From Bacillota bacterium (GTDB lineage Bacteria; Bacillota; Clostridia; Lachnospirales; Lachnospiraceae): a stretch of 64,000 nt of DNA. The stretch spans positions 186,001 to 250,000 of the forward strand of contig JAEZLH010000033.1 in the NCBI GenBank assembly GCA_023435895.1, written 5' to 3'. Below the pieces are notes generated by a model. The model made no database searches. It had not been told where the DNA came from and was given only the letters and a program-made list of their open reading frames with translations. Made by a program: the position numbers and the translations under genes. Of this stretch, positions 35,743 to 43,293 are shown piece after piece. Every line of letters begins with the position of its first letter. Position 1 is the stretch's first letter.

Positions 35743-37578
35743 CTATCGAAGAATTGGTAAACTTACTTCTACCGTAGTGAATATATTAGGTAAACTCTGT
35801 ATGTTCAAACCGTATTTTTCCCCATAAACCATTTTGATACGGTCATTCACATTTGAAATACCTATTCCGCAAAATGCATCTTTCTTCTTCGACTTATCAC
35901 CCAACGCCTCCTCAATTCGCTGTTGTGTAAAGCCAACCCCGTTGTCTGTGAAGGTGATTTTAAAGATATCCTCTTCAATATACGCTTTGATTAGTATGAG
36001 ACCTTGCCCTTCAATTGGTGCTACTCCATGGATAATTGCATTTTCCAAAATCGGTTGTAGTAAGAATCGTACCATTTTAAACCCTAGTGTTTCTTCCTCC
36101 ACATCAAACTTTACTTTGAATTTGTCATAATATCGAAATTCCTGTATTACGATATAGTTCTTTAGATATTCGATTTCCTCTTCCATCGTTACAATATTAT
36201 CTTCTTTACCCATACTGACATTCAGCATTTGGATTAAAGAGAAAATAAGTTTTTCAATATTCTCCACTCCTTGAATACTTGCCATCCACTTGATACTATT
36301 TAATGTATTAGAAATAAAGTGAGGATTTATCTGTGCTTGCAACGCCTGTAGTTCAGCTGTTCTTTTCTCCTTCTCCTGCAGCTTTGTCAACTCCAGCAAT
36401 GAATTTATCTCACCTAACATATCATCAAAATGATTCGCAACCTCTGATAACTCATCCTGACTCTGATCTTTGATACAGACGCTTAAATCTCCCCCTTTTA
36501 CCAGTTGAATGGTTTGTACCATCTTCTTGAGGGGCATCGATATACTTTTTGAAATAGATAAAGATAACAGAATGGATAACAGAAAGCAGATTAAACCAAC
36601 AACAATCGAATATATCCCAATTCTCCAGGATTCCGCATTTAAATATGTATATGGAATCAAACCTACAATAAACCAATCAGCACGTTCAATTTTTGAAAAC
36701 ACTAACAAGTACCTCTGATCCAAGTTATAATTAAAGGAGTTTTCTCCTTTCTCCATACTCTCACGTATCTTATTTAATAACGTTGGATCCGAATAACGTT
36801 CACCGGTTACTAATTGTGTGCTATTACTGGATGCTATTCTACCGGCATCCGTAATGATAAAGATTTTTTGCTTTTTATCATCTATGTTTTCATAAATCTT
36901 AGAAAAATATCGTTCATTTGTCCGAATCATCATATAGCCTATGGGATTTCCCTCTATCTTATCCCTTACCGTTCTGGCTAAATTGATGCCTCCCCGATTA
37001 TCATTTTTATTAATCAACAAATCCACATAATGAATCTCATCGTGTATGTTGCTTGGTCTCCATACCGGCGCACCCTTTAAGGCATCGCAATCGTCCAACA
37101 ATTCTTGAAAATAAGTCTTGTGATATTCAAGAATATTATTGCTGTTGCCACCATAAGCCACTATTTTGTTCAAGTTCTTTGTATAAAGAACAACATCGGA
37201 CACATCATGTAAAAAGCTGAACTTATTGATTAAAACATCTCTTAGCCTGATTTCTACGGACAACTTATCCCATTCACTTAATTCATTGTAATGGGATAAG
37301 GAATTTTGGACATCGGGCATAAACATAATCTCTACGCTGTCATATTCTAATCTTGCCAGCTCACGACTAACGTTTTGCTGTATTTGCTCAAGTAAATCTG
37401 TAGAATAGGTATTTATCTTAGATTTTATGGACTGAATCGACATACGATAGGAAAACGAACCCGTAATAAGTGCAGGGATGATTGATAAAATCACAAATGC
37501 TGCCATTAATCTGGCGTGGATATGAGTATTACGAAAGGACATGTAAATCCATTGTTTCATACGTCGTATAAGCTTCAT
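35743..37578 (-). CDS. Sensor histidine kinase, YesM type
   Basis: A 611-residue membrane kinase. TM1 is near residues 20-45, an extracytoplasmic sensor domain (~45-310) follows, TM2 is near 315-340, then HAMP, a His_kinase domain with QINPHFISNTL (phospho-His in NPHF), and an ATPase domain with NAIIHG, DNGVGF and GIGISNV. In this family the outer domain reads a sugar or a binding protein, and the kinase phosphorylates the YesN-type partner encoded next. Together with the adjacent importer it forms a sense-and-import unit. Confidence 0.93.
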   Translation of the reverse strand: MKLIRRMKQWIYMSFRNTHIHARLMAAFVILSIIPALITGSFSYRMSIQSIKSKINTYSTDLLEQIQQNVSRELARLEYDSVEIMFMPDVQNSLSHYNELSEWDKLSVEIRLRDVLINKFSFLHDVSDVVLYTKNLNKIVAYGGNSNNILEYHKTYFQELLDDCDALKGAPVWRPSNIHDEIHYVDLLINKNDNRGGINLARTVRDKIEGNPIGYMMIRTNERYFSKIYENIDDKKQKIFIITDAGRIASSNSTQLVTGERYSDPTLLNKIRESMEKGENSFNYNLDQRYLLVFSKIERADWFIVGLIPYTYLNAESWRIGIYSIVVGLICFLLSILLSLSISKSISMPLKKMVQTIQLVKGGDLSVCIKDQSQDELSEVANHFDDMLGEINSLLELTKLQEKEKRTAELQALQAQINPHFISNTLNSIKWMASIQGVENIEKLIFSLIQMLNVSMGKEDNIVTMEEEIEYLKNYIVIQEFRYYDKFKVKFDVEEETLGFKMVRFLLQPILENAIIHGVAPIEGQGLILIKAYIEEDIFKITFTDNGVGFTQQRIEEALGDKSKKKDAFCGIGISNVNDRIKMVYGEKYGLNIQSLPNIFTTVEVSLPILR

Positions 37579-37851
37579 CGTCAGCGATTTCCTTCCTTAT
37601 AGTCAAGTATAGATCATTGCCAGCATATTTCTTGATGATATCCCCAACAGCGAATACCATTGTAAACCATAATGACTCTTCCCTTTTTACGGTTGAATCT
37701 GCATGAATAAGTTTACTATAAAAGTATTATACAACAGTCTATAGAGAAGTGAAAACTACAACATTAATATTATAGAAAATAATATATTTCTTCTTACTAA
37801 CGTCATTCTCTGAATAGAGACACATACTTGTTTTCATCGTTGTTACCTTAT
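37579..37851. other. Gap upstream of the histidine kinase gene
   Basis: AT-rich DNA without a gene. A TATAAT (minus strand 37731-37726) with a poor -35 (TTTCAC, 37754-37749, 17-base spacing) is the only promoter candidate for the kinase/response-regulator genes. The dispersed repeat at 37852 begins immediately to its right. Confidence 0.4.
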
Positions 37852-37935
37852 TGATTAAGGCGTCAAAAGGATCTTACAAAATATAGGCAAATTGCCATTG
37901 CCACAGTAAAAACAGACCCTTTTAACACCCTAATC
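37852..37935. repeat. Dispersed hairpin repeat, copy A
   Basis: Begins TTGATTAAGGCGTCAAAAGG and ends with an inverted version, CCTTTTAACACCCTAATC. The arms agree at 17 of 21 positions and the differences are transitions that still allow G-U pairs. The loop contains TATAGGCAAATTGCC. A clearly related copy lies at 53077-53138 and a weaker one near 50178. It sits just downstream of the DUF2812 gene. Confidence 0.65.
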
Positions 37936-37944
37936 CTTATTTTA

Positions 37945-38940
37945 TTAATGTCTTTTTAATAATAGAATAAAGGATAGAAATAATGCCATTGCAGATATTA
38001 GGATAATTGCTGCAATACTCCACAAATAATTTCCAATCCAAAACCCTAATCCAGAAAGTGCTCCGGATGTAGGAACAAAGAGCAATAGTATCCAATCTAT
38101 AGAAGCATCCGTATATATGGCTATCCTTGCAGTTATTGCACTAAGAAGAGTGAGTGTCCAATATACGATCGCGAAGAGTAGTAAACCAAAACTTTTATGT
38201 CCTAGAAGGAGCAAAACACCCCAAATCATAATAAAGCAAATCGTCACAAGCCCATTTTTCAAAGAATAGTGACCATATAGAAAACTATTAAAATTCAAAC
38301 ATAGTCCTCCAATAATTGCAACGAAGGCTATTATTATCAGCAGCGCTGATTTTAGCTTAAAGGAAATGGAGTCTACTTGTTCTTCCCCTCTCATCATTTT
38401 ATTCAGCTTAAAATAACTCACGAGATAGTTTATGTAGGTTGTCAATATTAGTCCAAATAAAATTACACCGGATATGAACTCGCAAATAAAAACCGGAACC
38501 GACTGGGACAAGAATAGGCCGGACCCTATTAGTGATGAAATCAATATCATAATAACCGATAACGGAAGAAGCCAAAGCAGCTTGTATTTTACAATCTTTT
38601 TGCACATGGAGGCTTTAGCTTCCATATCGCTAAAGAGTTTACTTTCATTCTCATGGATGAGTGAGGTTGTCTTTGTAAAATAAAACTTCCCATTCTTTTC
38701 TGCGATAACCTGCCATCCAAAATCACGTAGTAATTGGATGTACTCCTCCTTTTCTCTCTCTTTGGGATTAAAATCAATTTGATAGGTTACATCTTCACAA
38801 GAGCACTTTTCAAAGGTATAACGAAAGGTCTTCACCGAAATAAGTCTCCATCCCTTTGAATGTAAGGAAGCCAAAAAATTCTGCTCCTCTTCAAAATCAG
38901 CGAGATTAAAATGCTTTCTAATTACCTTTTTTTCGTTCAT
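37945..38940 (-). CDS. DUF2812 membrane protein
   Basis: A 331-residue protein with an N-terminal DUF2812 domain (about 1-105; EEEQNFLASLHSKGWRLISV is diagnostic) and six or so transmembrane helices. The domain often occurs beside PadR regulators, and here the PadR stop is one base upstream of its start region. The molecular role of DUF2812 is not known; the arrangement suggests a stress-responsive membrane protein whose expression is lifted when PadR is displaced. Confidence 0.88.
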   Translation of the reverse strand: MNEKKVIRKHFNLADFEEEQNFLASLHSKGWRLISVKTFRYTFEKCSCEDVTYQIDFNPKEREKEEYIQLLRDFGWQVIAEKNGKFYFTKTTSLIHENESKLFSDMEAKASMCKKIVKYKLLWLLPLSVIMILISSLIGSGLFLSQSVPVFICEFISGVILFGLILTTYINYLVSYFKLNKMMRGEEQVDSISFKLKSALLIIIAFVAIIGGLCLNFNSFLYGHYSLKNGLVTICFIMIWGVLLLLGHKSFGLLLFAIVYWTLTLLSAITARIAIYTDASIDWILLLFVPTSGALSGLGFWIGNYLWSIAAIILISAMALFLSFILLLKRH

Positions 38941-38941
38941 T

Positions 38942-39256
38942 CTAACTTCCTCCCTTTATATTTTTGTACAGCCGTTCTATTCGCCTCAATTCAAGATTAA
39001 GTACTTCTATTCCCAGCTCAGTAATCTTATAGTATTTACGTTTATCCTCTGATTTAGTGAAAAGTATAAGTCCATCCTTCTCCATTTTAGATAAGCTGGT
39101 ATAGACCGTTCCCGCTCCTAATATAATCTCCTCTTTCGTAAGTTCTTTTACATACTGCATAATGTTATATCCATGCATTTCAGTTTGCAAAGCGAACAAT
39201 ATATAAAAACTTGTCTCTGTCATAGGAACATAAAATCGTTTAATTCGTTTATCCAT
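38942..39256 (-). CDS. PadR-family repressor
   Basis: A 104-residue PadR protein: winged helix (SFYILFALQTEMHGYNIMQY, then GTVYTSLSKMEKDGLILF) and a short C-terminal helix for dimerisation. It is co-transcribed with the DUF2812 gene behind it. Two related pseudo-palindromes overlap its promoter, so it probably represses its own operon. Confidence 0.92.
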   Translation of the reverse strand: MDKRIKRFYVPMTETSFYILFALQTEMHGYNIMQYVKELTKEEIILGAGTVYTSLSKMEKDGLILFTKSEDKRKYYKITELGIEVLNLELRRIERLYKNIKGGS

Positions 39257-39265
39257 AATGCCTCC

Positions 39266-39314
39266 ATATATATCGTACTTCGATATATTAAATATAGCGT
39301 AGTACGATATATAT
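39266..39314. promoter_or_regulatory. Double PadR operator
   Basis: A perfect 14-bp inverted repeat (ATATATATCGTACT at 39266-39279; complement at 39301-39314) brackets two related pseudo-palindromes, 39268-39288 and 39292-39312, each built on ATATCGTACT and TATAT ends. The first covers the start point and the second lies between the -10 and -35 boxes. Confidence 0.75.
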
Positions 39315-39320
39315 TGTCAA
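39291..39320 (-). promoter_or_regulatory. Promoter of the PadR/DUF2812 operon
   Basis: Minus strand TTGACA (39320-39315), 18-base spacer, TATATT (39296-39291). It is embedded in the PadR operator. Confidence 0.75.
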
Positions 39321-39344
39321 TAAACGTTTGCATATCCGCTGTAA

Positions 39345-39391
39345 TAAAAAACTCAAACTTCGTAAAAGTAATCACTTACGAAGTTTGAGTT
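39345..39391 (-). terminator. Terminator of the dihydroflavonol-reductase-like gene
   Basis: Perfect 16-bp arms, AACTCAAACTTCGTAA (39350-39365) and the complement (39376-39391), followed on the minus strand by TTTTTTA. It lies 100 bases past the stop at 39491. Confidence 0.85.
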
Positions 39392-39490
39392 ATAGACTAA
39401 CATATAAAATTTTTAGTATAACTGTTAACATTTTAGCACTATAAGATATTATATACTGAATATTTGTAATCACAGTTATATCAACCGAAT

Positions 39491-40516
39491 CTATTCATCA
39501 ATCAATCCAAGTTCTATCATACTTTTCGCTGTTGCTATAATAGCCTCTTCGGCAGACCTTGGCTGCCAGCCAAGCAAGCCTTTGGCTTTTGCATTACTGC
39601 AGGCAGTATTCTGACCAAGGAAGGTAGCCGGCATACGCAAATCCTTTTTAAAGAAAGCTAGAAACTTCACCATAAAGTTTGGTATTTCCTTCGTAGAAAC
39701 CTTCTGAGCTTTACTTCCTAAGGCTTTTTGTAGTATCATTGCTTCTTCCTTATAGGTAAGATTTTCACTTGTTGTAGCGAGAAATCTTTCTCCAACCGCT
39801 TCCGGACGAGTCATAGCTAATAAATGTAAATCCGCCACGTCTCGTACATCAACACAGTCAAAGCCAATTTTAAGTAGATATGGCATTTTACCCATTAGCA
39901 TAGCACGAATAATTTGATTGGAGTGCGAATAATCCTTTCCAAGTATTGGTCCCATCACCGCAACTGGATTAATTGCTGCAAGCTCTAGGTTCTCCTTCTT
40001 AGCGAGCTCCCATGCAGCAAGTTCTGCCATGGTTTTTGAACGTTGATAGGCATCGATATTACTCGATAGGTTTGTCCAATCCTCCTCGGTAAAAAGTGCT
40101 GGATGATATTTATGACCGGAAAGGATTGCCCCAGAAGCAGAAGTTAAAACCACACGTTTTACCCCTGCTGCCTTCGCCGCCATCATCACACGCAAGGTAC
40201 CATCCACTGCCATTTTCACCATTTCATTACCATCATCCGGTCGTGTTGCGGGGGTAGGTGATGCTACATGAATGACATAAGTTGCACCTGCCACAGCTTC
40301 CTTCCAGTTTTTATCACTGGTCAAATCCGTCTGTATGAACTCAATACTGCTGATATCCCTAGCTCCTCCCTGAATCAGCATAGATTTCACTTCTTCCTCA
40401 CGTGCCATAGTACGAAGCGTTGTGCGAATTCGATATCCTTGGTTGATAAGTTTTATTATAATATGTACGGCTATAAAACCACTGCCGCCCGTTACTAATA
40501 CCAATTCTTTTTCCAT
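39491..40516 (-). CDS. NAD(P)-dependent reductase, dihydroflavonol-4-reductase-like
   Basis: A 341-residue extended SDR with nucleotide loop TGGSGFIA, VIHVASPT, the SASGAI serine region and YQRSK as the catalytic YxxxK. Bacterial members reduce diverse aldehydes and ketones (for example methylglyoxal-like substrates). It is divergent from a TetR gene (40635), with a palindrome over the shared promoter, so it is probably induced by a toxic carbonyl or drug. Physiological substrate unknown. AAGGAGG lies upstream of the ATG. Confidence 0.88.
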   Translation of the reverse strand: MEKELVLVTGGSGFIAVHIIIKLINQGYRIRTTLRTMAREEEVKSMLIQGGARDISSIEFIQTDLTSDKNWKEAVAGATYVIHVASPTPATRPDDGNEMVKMAVDGTLRVMMAAKAAGVKRVVLTSASGAILSGHKYHPALFTEEDWTNLSSNIDAYQRSKTMAELAAWELAKKENLELAAINPVAVMGPILGKDYSHSNQIIRAMLMGKMPYLLKIGFDCVDVRDVADLHLLAMTRPEAVGERFLATTSENLTYKEEAMILQKALGSKAQKVSTKEIPNFMVKFLAFFKKDLRMPATFLGQNTACSNAKAKGLLGWQPRSAEEAIIATAKSMIELGLIDE

Positions 40517-40564
40517 GATTATATCCTCCTTGAGCTAATGTTTCACTTGTAACCTCTGTTCCAT

Positions 40565-40594
40565 TAGTATATACTAGCATTAGTTTAAAATCAA
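40565..40594 (-). promoter_or_regulatory. Promoter and TetR-type palindrome of the reductase gene
   Basis: Minus strand TTGATT (40594-40589), 17-base spacer, TATACT (40571-40566). The perfect 12-bp palindrome TAGTATATACTA (40565-40576) covers the -10 box, a good position for repression by the divergent TetR protein. Confidence 0.65.
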
Positions 40595-40634
40595 CATCAC
40601 ACAGATCATCTGTGACAAGAAGGGAAGTATTGTA

Positions 40635-41147
40635 ATGGCAGCTACAAAACATGCACAAAACATCAAAAACGATACAAAAGATTATATCACAACGGCAATG
40701 CTGCAACTGATAACAAACGAGAAATTCACAGAGCTTACAATTTCAAAGGTTTGTAAACGTGCAGGTGTAAGCCGTATGGCTTTTTATCGTAATTTCGACG
40801 GACTTAAACAGATTTTGTATGAATACTACCAGCCAAAGATTGCGGAAGTTTTTCAAGTCATTCGTCAAAGCACACAATTTTCTGATAAATATAATGTTCA
40901 ATTAGAGTTTTTTAACGCATTTGGGAACGATTTACTTTTATCTGTTGAGCGTGGATATGAGCCAATTATTCAACAAATTTTTATAGAAGAAATAAAGAAA
41001 TTCTACAGCACGGATAGAGATGAATACCTAACAACATTTATGTCAGCCGGTGTATACGCAATCTGGCATAAATGGTTACTTGAGGGAAGACAAAAACCAT
41101 TAAAGGAAATTATGGACTTTTTAAAGCTATTTGAAACTATACACTAA
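40635..41147 (+). CDS. TetR/AcrR-family regulator
   Basis: A 170-residue TetR protein. The helix-turn-helix is within FTELTISKVCKRAGVSRMAF, followed by YRNFDGLKQILYEY. The C-terminal ligand domain is typical of the TetR/AcrR C-terminal 'dihydroxyacetone kinase regulator-like' group. It is transcribed away from the reductase at 39491-40516, its likely target, and converges with a small unknown gene. Confidence 0.9.
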   Translation: MAATKHAQNIKNDTKDYITTAMLQLITNEKFTELTISKVCKRAGVSRMAFYRNFDGLKQILYEYYQPKIAEVFQVIRQSTQFSDKYNVQLEFFNAFGNDLLLSVERGYEPIIQQIFIEEIKKFYSTDRDEYLTTFMSAGVYAIWHKWLLEGRQKPLKEIMDFLKLFETIH

Positions 41148-41160
41148 TTCATCTTCAAAA

Positions 41161-41511
41161 TTACTTCCCATTTCCAAGTGCCTCTAATATTTTACTAACT
41201 CTTTTGTTTAAGTAATTCTCAACATAATCATGGTCCTCATCACCTACAACGGAAAATGTTGCACAATAGTTAGTATCAGGTCGACCGCTTATTCCCCCAT
41301 GGTATTTTATGCCATCTATCAAAACAACATAGTTGTCAGAATACACTGCAAATCCAATTAGTTCTATTTTGCTGGGATTTTCATGAAAACCAAGAAATTC
41401 ACTATCTTTCCCTTGCTCTCTTAAACATCTTATTGTTCCGATAATCGGTTCTTCATCTGGATTATTAAAATATTTATCCGGTATGATAAATTTTACTTTG
41501 TTTATTGTCAT
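41161..41511 (-). CDS. Hypothetical protein
   Basis: A 116-residue soluble protein I do not recognise. It is rich in charged and beta-prone segments (VKFIIPDKYF; IELIGFAVYSDNYVVLIDG; KYHGGISGRPDTNY) with a C-terminal helix (DYVENYLNKRVSKILEAL). The start is at 41511 or 41514: AGGAGGG precedes ATGATG. The longer frame to 41601 would add hydrophobic sequence without a ribosome site. It lies 13 bases tail-to-tail from the TetR gene and has no operon partner. Confidence 0.7.
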   Translation of the reverse strand: MTINKVKFIIPDKYFNNPDEEPIIGTIRCLREQGKDSEFLGFHENPSKIELIGFAVYSDNYVVLIDGIKYHGGISGRPDTNYCATFSVVGDEDHDYVENYLNKRVSKILEALGNGK

Positions 41512-41713
41512 CATTAACCCTCCTATTTTACTCGTCATGGAAACCATTAATATGGAAATATTATACACTATATCGTAGATGAATATCAAGAACTTAGTCA
41601 TATAGCGCCATTTTACTTATATTACATCGGCTGCGTTGGCTATATCCTGGTCAATAAGATCACTATATTGTATTAAATCAGCCTGTTTTTATTTATGCCT
41701 CTCTTGTGAGTGT

Positions 41714-42589
41714 TTACTCAAGGTAACCTCTTTGCCTCAATAAATCCTCTGTATCCTTCCATAGTTTAGACTGCATCACCCTATCGTTACCTGGGTGTAT
41801 CGGGACAATTGGCTTGCCTGTACCGACTTCAAAATATCCTCCCGTTATACCCTTATATTGCGAAGCAGTGGCTAAACGAACGATTATTTCTGCTCCTCTT
41901 CGTGGGTCTCCTATATGCAGGAAATGTAGTATTTTAGTAAGAACAGAAGCAAATCCCAACTCGCGACCAAGACCTGTAACATTAAATCCAGGATTAAGGG
42001 CATTCACAGTGACTCCACTCCCTTCCAACTTTCGTGCCAACTCCCCTGTAAACATAATATCAAGGAGTTTCGTCTTCCCATAAATCTTAGATGATTCTTT
42101 GGCAGTAAAAGCTTCCTTATTTGTTAAGTCCTCCGGTAATTTTAATTCACCGTGGTTATGTGATGCTTCGGAGGCAACATTGACTATCCTTGCATTTTTA
42201 CTCTCTTTTAGTGAATCCATTAATGTATGACTCAAAAGCCATGGAGCAAGATAATTTACTGCTATCATTTCAGGAAACTCTTCCTTTGTTATCCGCTGTT
42301 GAAATCCGTGTAGTCCTGCATTATTCACAAGTATATCAATTTGGGGATATGCTGCCCTTATTTCATGACCTACTCTACAAACATCTTTCATAAGAGATAA
42401 ATCACCGAAAAAAAAGTCCATGTTCGCGCCGGGAACATTCTCTTTTATTATGTTTTTTGCTTCTTCTGCACGTTTTTCATTTCTAGCCGTCAATACCAGT
42501 TGCATTCCACGCTTCGCTAATTCAATTGCTGCCAATTGTCCTAGACCACTGGTAGCGCCGGTTATTACGGCAATTGATTGTGTCATCAT
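41714..42589 (-). CDS. Short-chain dehydrogenase/reductase
   Basis: A 291-residue classical SDR: TGATSGLG nucleotide loop, VNNAGLHG, IVNVASEASH, and catalytic YGKTK. The closest-looking relatives are retinol-dehydrogenase-like bacterial SDRs of broad specificity. I start it at 42589 (MMTQSIAV), with AAGGAGG six bases upstream; a longer frame to 42673 lacks a ribosome site. It is divergent from a MarR gene, with two palindromes between them. Confidence 0.9.
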   Translation of the reverse strand: MMTQSIAVITGATSGLGQLAAIELAKRGMQLVLTARNEKRAEEAKNIIKENVPGANMDFFFGDLSLMKDVCRVGHEIRAAYPQIDILVNNAGLHGFQQRITKEEFPEMIAVNYLAPWLLSHTLMDSLKESKNARIVNVASEASHNHGELKLPEDLTNKEAFTAKESSKIYGKTKLLDIMFTGELARKLEGSGVTVNALNPGFNVTGLGRELGFASVLTKILHFLHIGDPRRGAEIIVRLATASQYKGITGGYFEVGTGKPIVPIHPGNDRVMQSKLWKDTEDLLRQRGYLE

Positions 42590-42689
42590 TATAATCCTCC
42601 TTAAACCTGATATAGTATGATTCGTATTAGTCAAGGTATAAACACGTTCTCTTTCTAACCCTTGACGTTTCATAAAAATTCAAATATAC

Positions 42690-42731
42690 TTGACATATGT
42701 CAATAATACTAAATTGTTTGATATATGTCAA
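42690..42731. promoter_or_regulatory. Tandem MarR-type palindromes over the SDR promoter
   Basis: TTGACATATGTCAA (42690-42703, perfect) and TTGATATATGTCAA (42718-42731, one mismatch) are spaced 28 bases centre to centre. The minus-strand SDR promoter is TTGACA (42731-42726), 17 bases, TATTAT (42708-42703). One palindrome therefore covers each end of the promoter. Confidence 0.8.
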
Positions 42732-42754
42732 GTATATTATATGGAGTGAAAATT

Positions 42755-43219
42755 ATGGAAGATAAAAAGCAAATTCAAGATACGAAACGAATTGAACTCG
42801 AGCTAACCCTAGGTGATGAGCTGAATGCCCTCATAAGTGCATCACATGCGCTTAATGTTAGAACCGCAGCTGTATTTGATTCAACCCTACAACCTGCCGC
42901 CTTCCTAATCGTTCGTTGGCTTCTTTCTTATGGTCCAGCTAATGCCACTGTATTGGCGGAATCTACTGCAATGGACAGGAGCTCTGTCAGCCGCCTTGTT
43001 ACCCAACTGAAACACTTAGGTTATGTAAAAAGTGAAACCCACCCACAAGATCGCCGAGGAATAGTATTATCTTTGACTGAACTTGGCCGAGAAAAAGCTT
43101 CAACAGCCATCAATGAGAAAGGGAAAGAATTTTATCAGCGTATTTCACAATGGGGAAACTCAGACCTTGAAGTATTTATTAATATGCTCCATTGTTTTAA
43201 CAAACATGACCCCATGTAG
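42755..43219 (+). CDS. MarR-family regulator
   Basis: A 154-residue MarR protein with a central winged helix (NATVLAESTAMDRSSVSRLV and the wing SETHPQDRRGIVLSLT). I start it at 42755 (MEDKKQIQ), with GGAG upstream; a 10-residue longer frame lacks one. It is divergent from the SDR gene and probably represses it and itself through the two palindromes at 42690-42731. The ligand may be the SDR substrate. Confidence 0.9.
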   Translation: MEDKKQIQDTKRIELELTLGDELNALISASHALNVRTAAVFDSTLQPAAFLIVRWLLSYGPANATVLAESTAMDRSSVSRLVTQLKHLGYVKSETHPQDRRGIVLSLTELGREKASTAINEKGKEFYQRISQWGNSDLEVFINMLHCFNKHDPM

Positions 43220-43250
43220 TGTTCTACTGGTGGATGCTAATAAGGTAAAA

Positions 43251-43284
43251 AAATAAAGCCAACACAAAACTTGGCTTTATTTTT
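43251..43284. terminator. Bidirectional terminator between MarR and GGDEF genes
   Basis: AAATAAAGCCAA and its complement TTGGCTTTATTT (43251-43262, 43271-43282) form a perfect 12-bp stem with A- and T-runs outside. It serves the convergent genes ending at 43219 and 43294. Confidence 0.85.
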
Positions 43285-43293
43285 CTTATCCCT

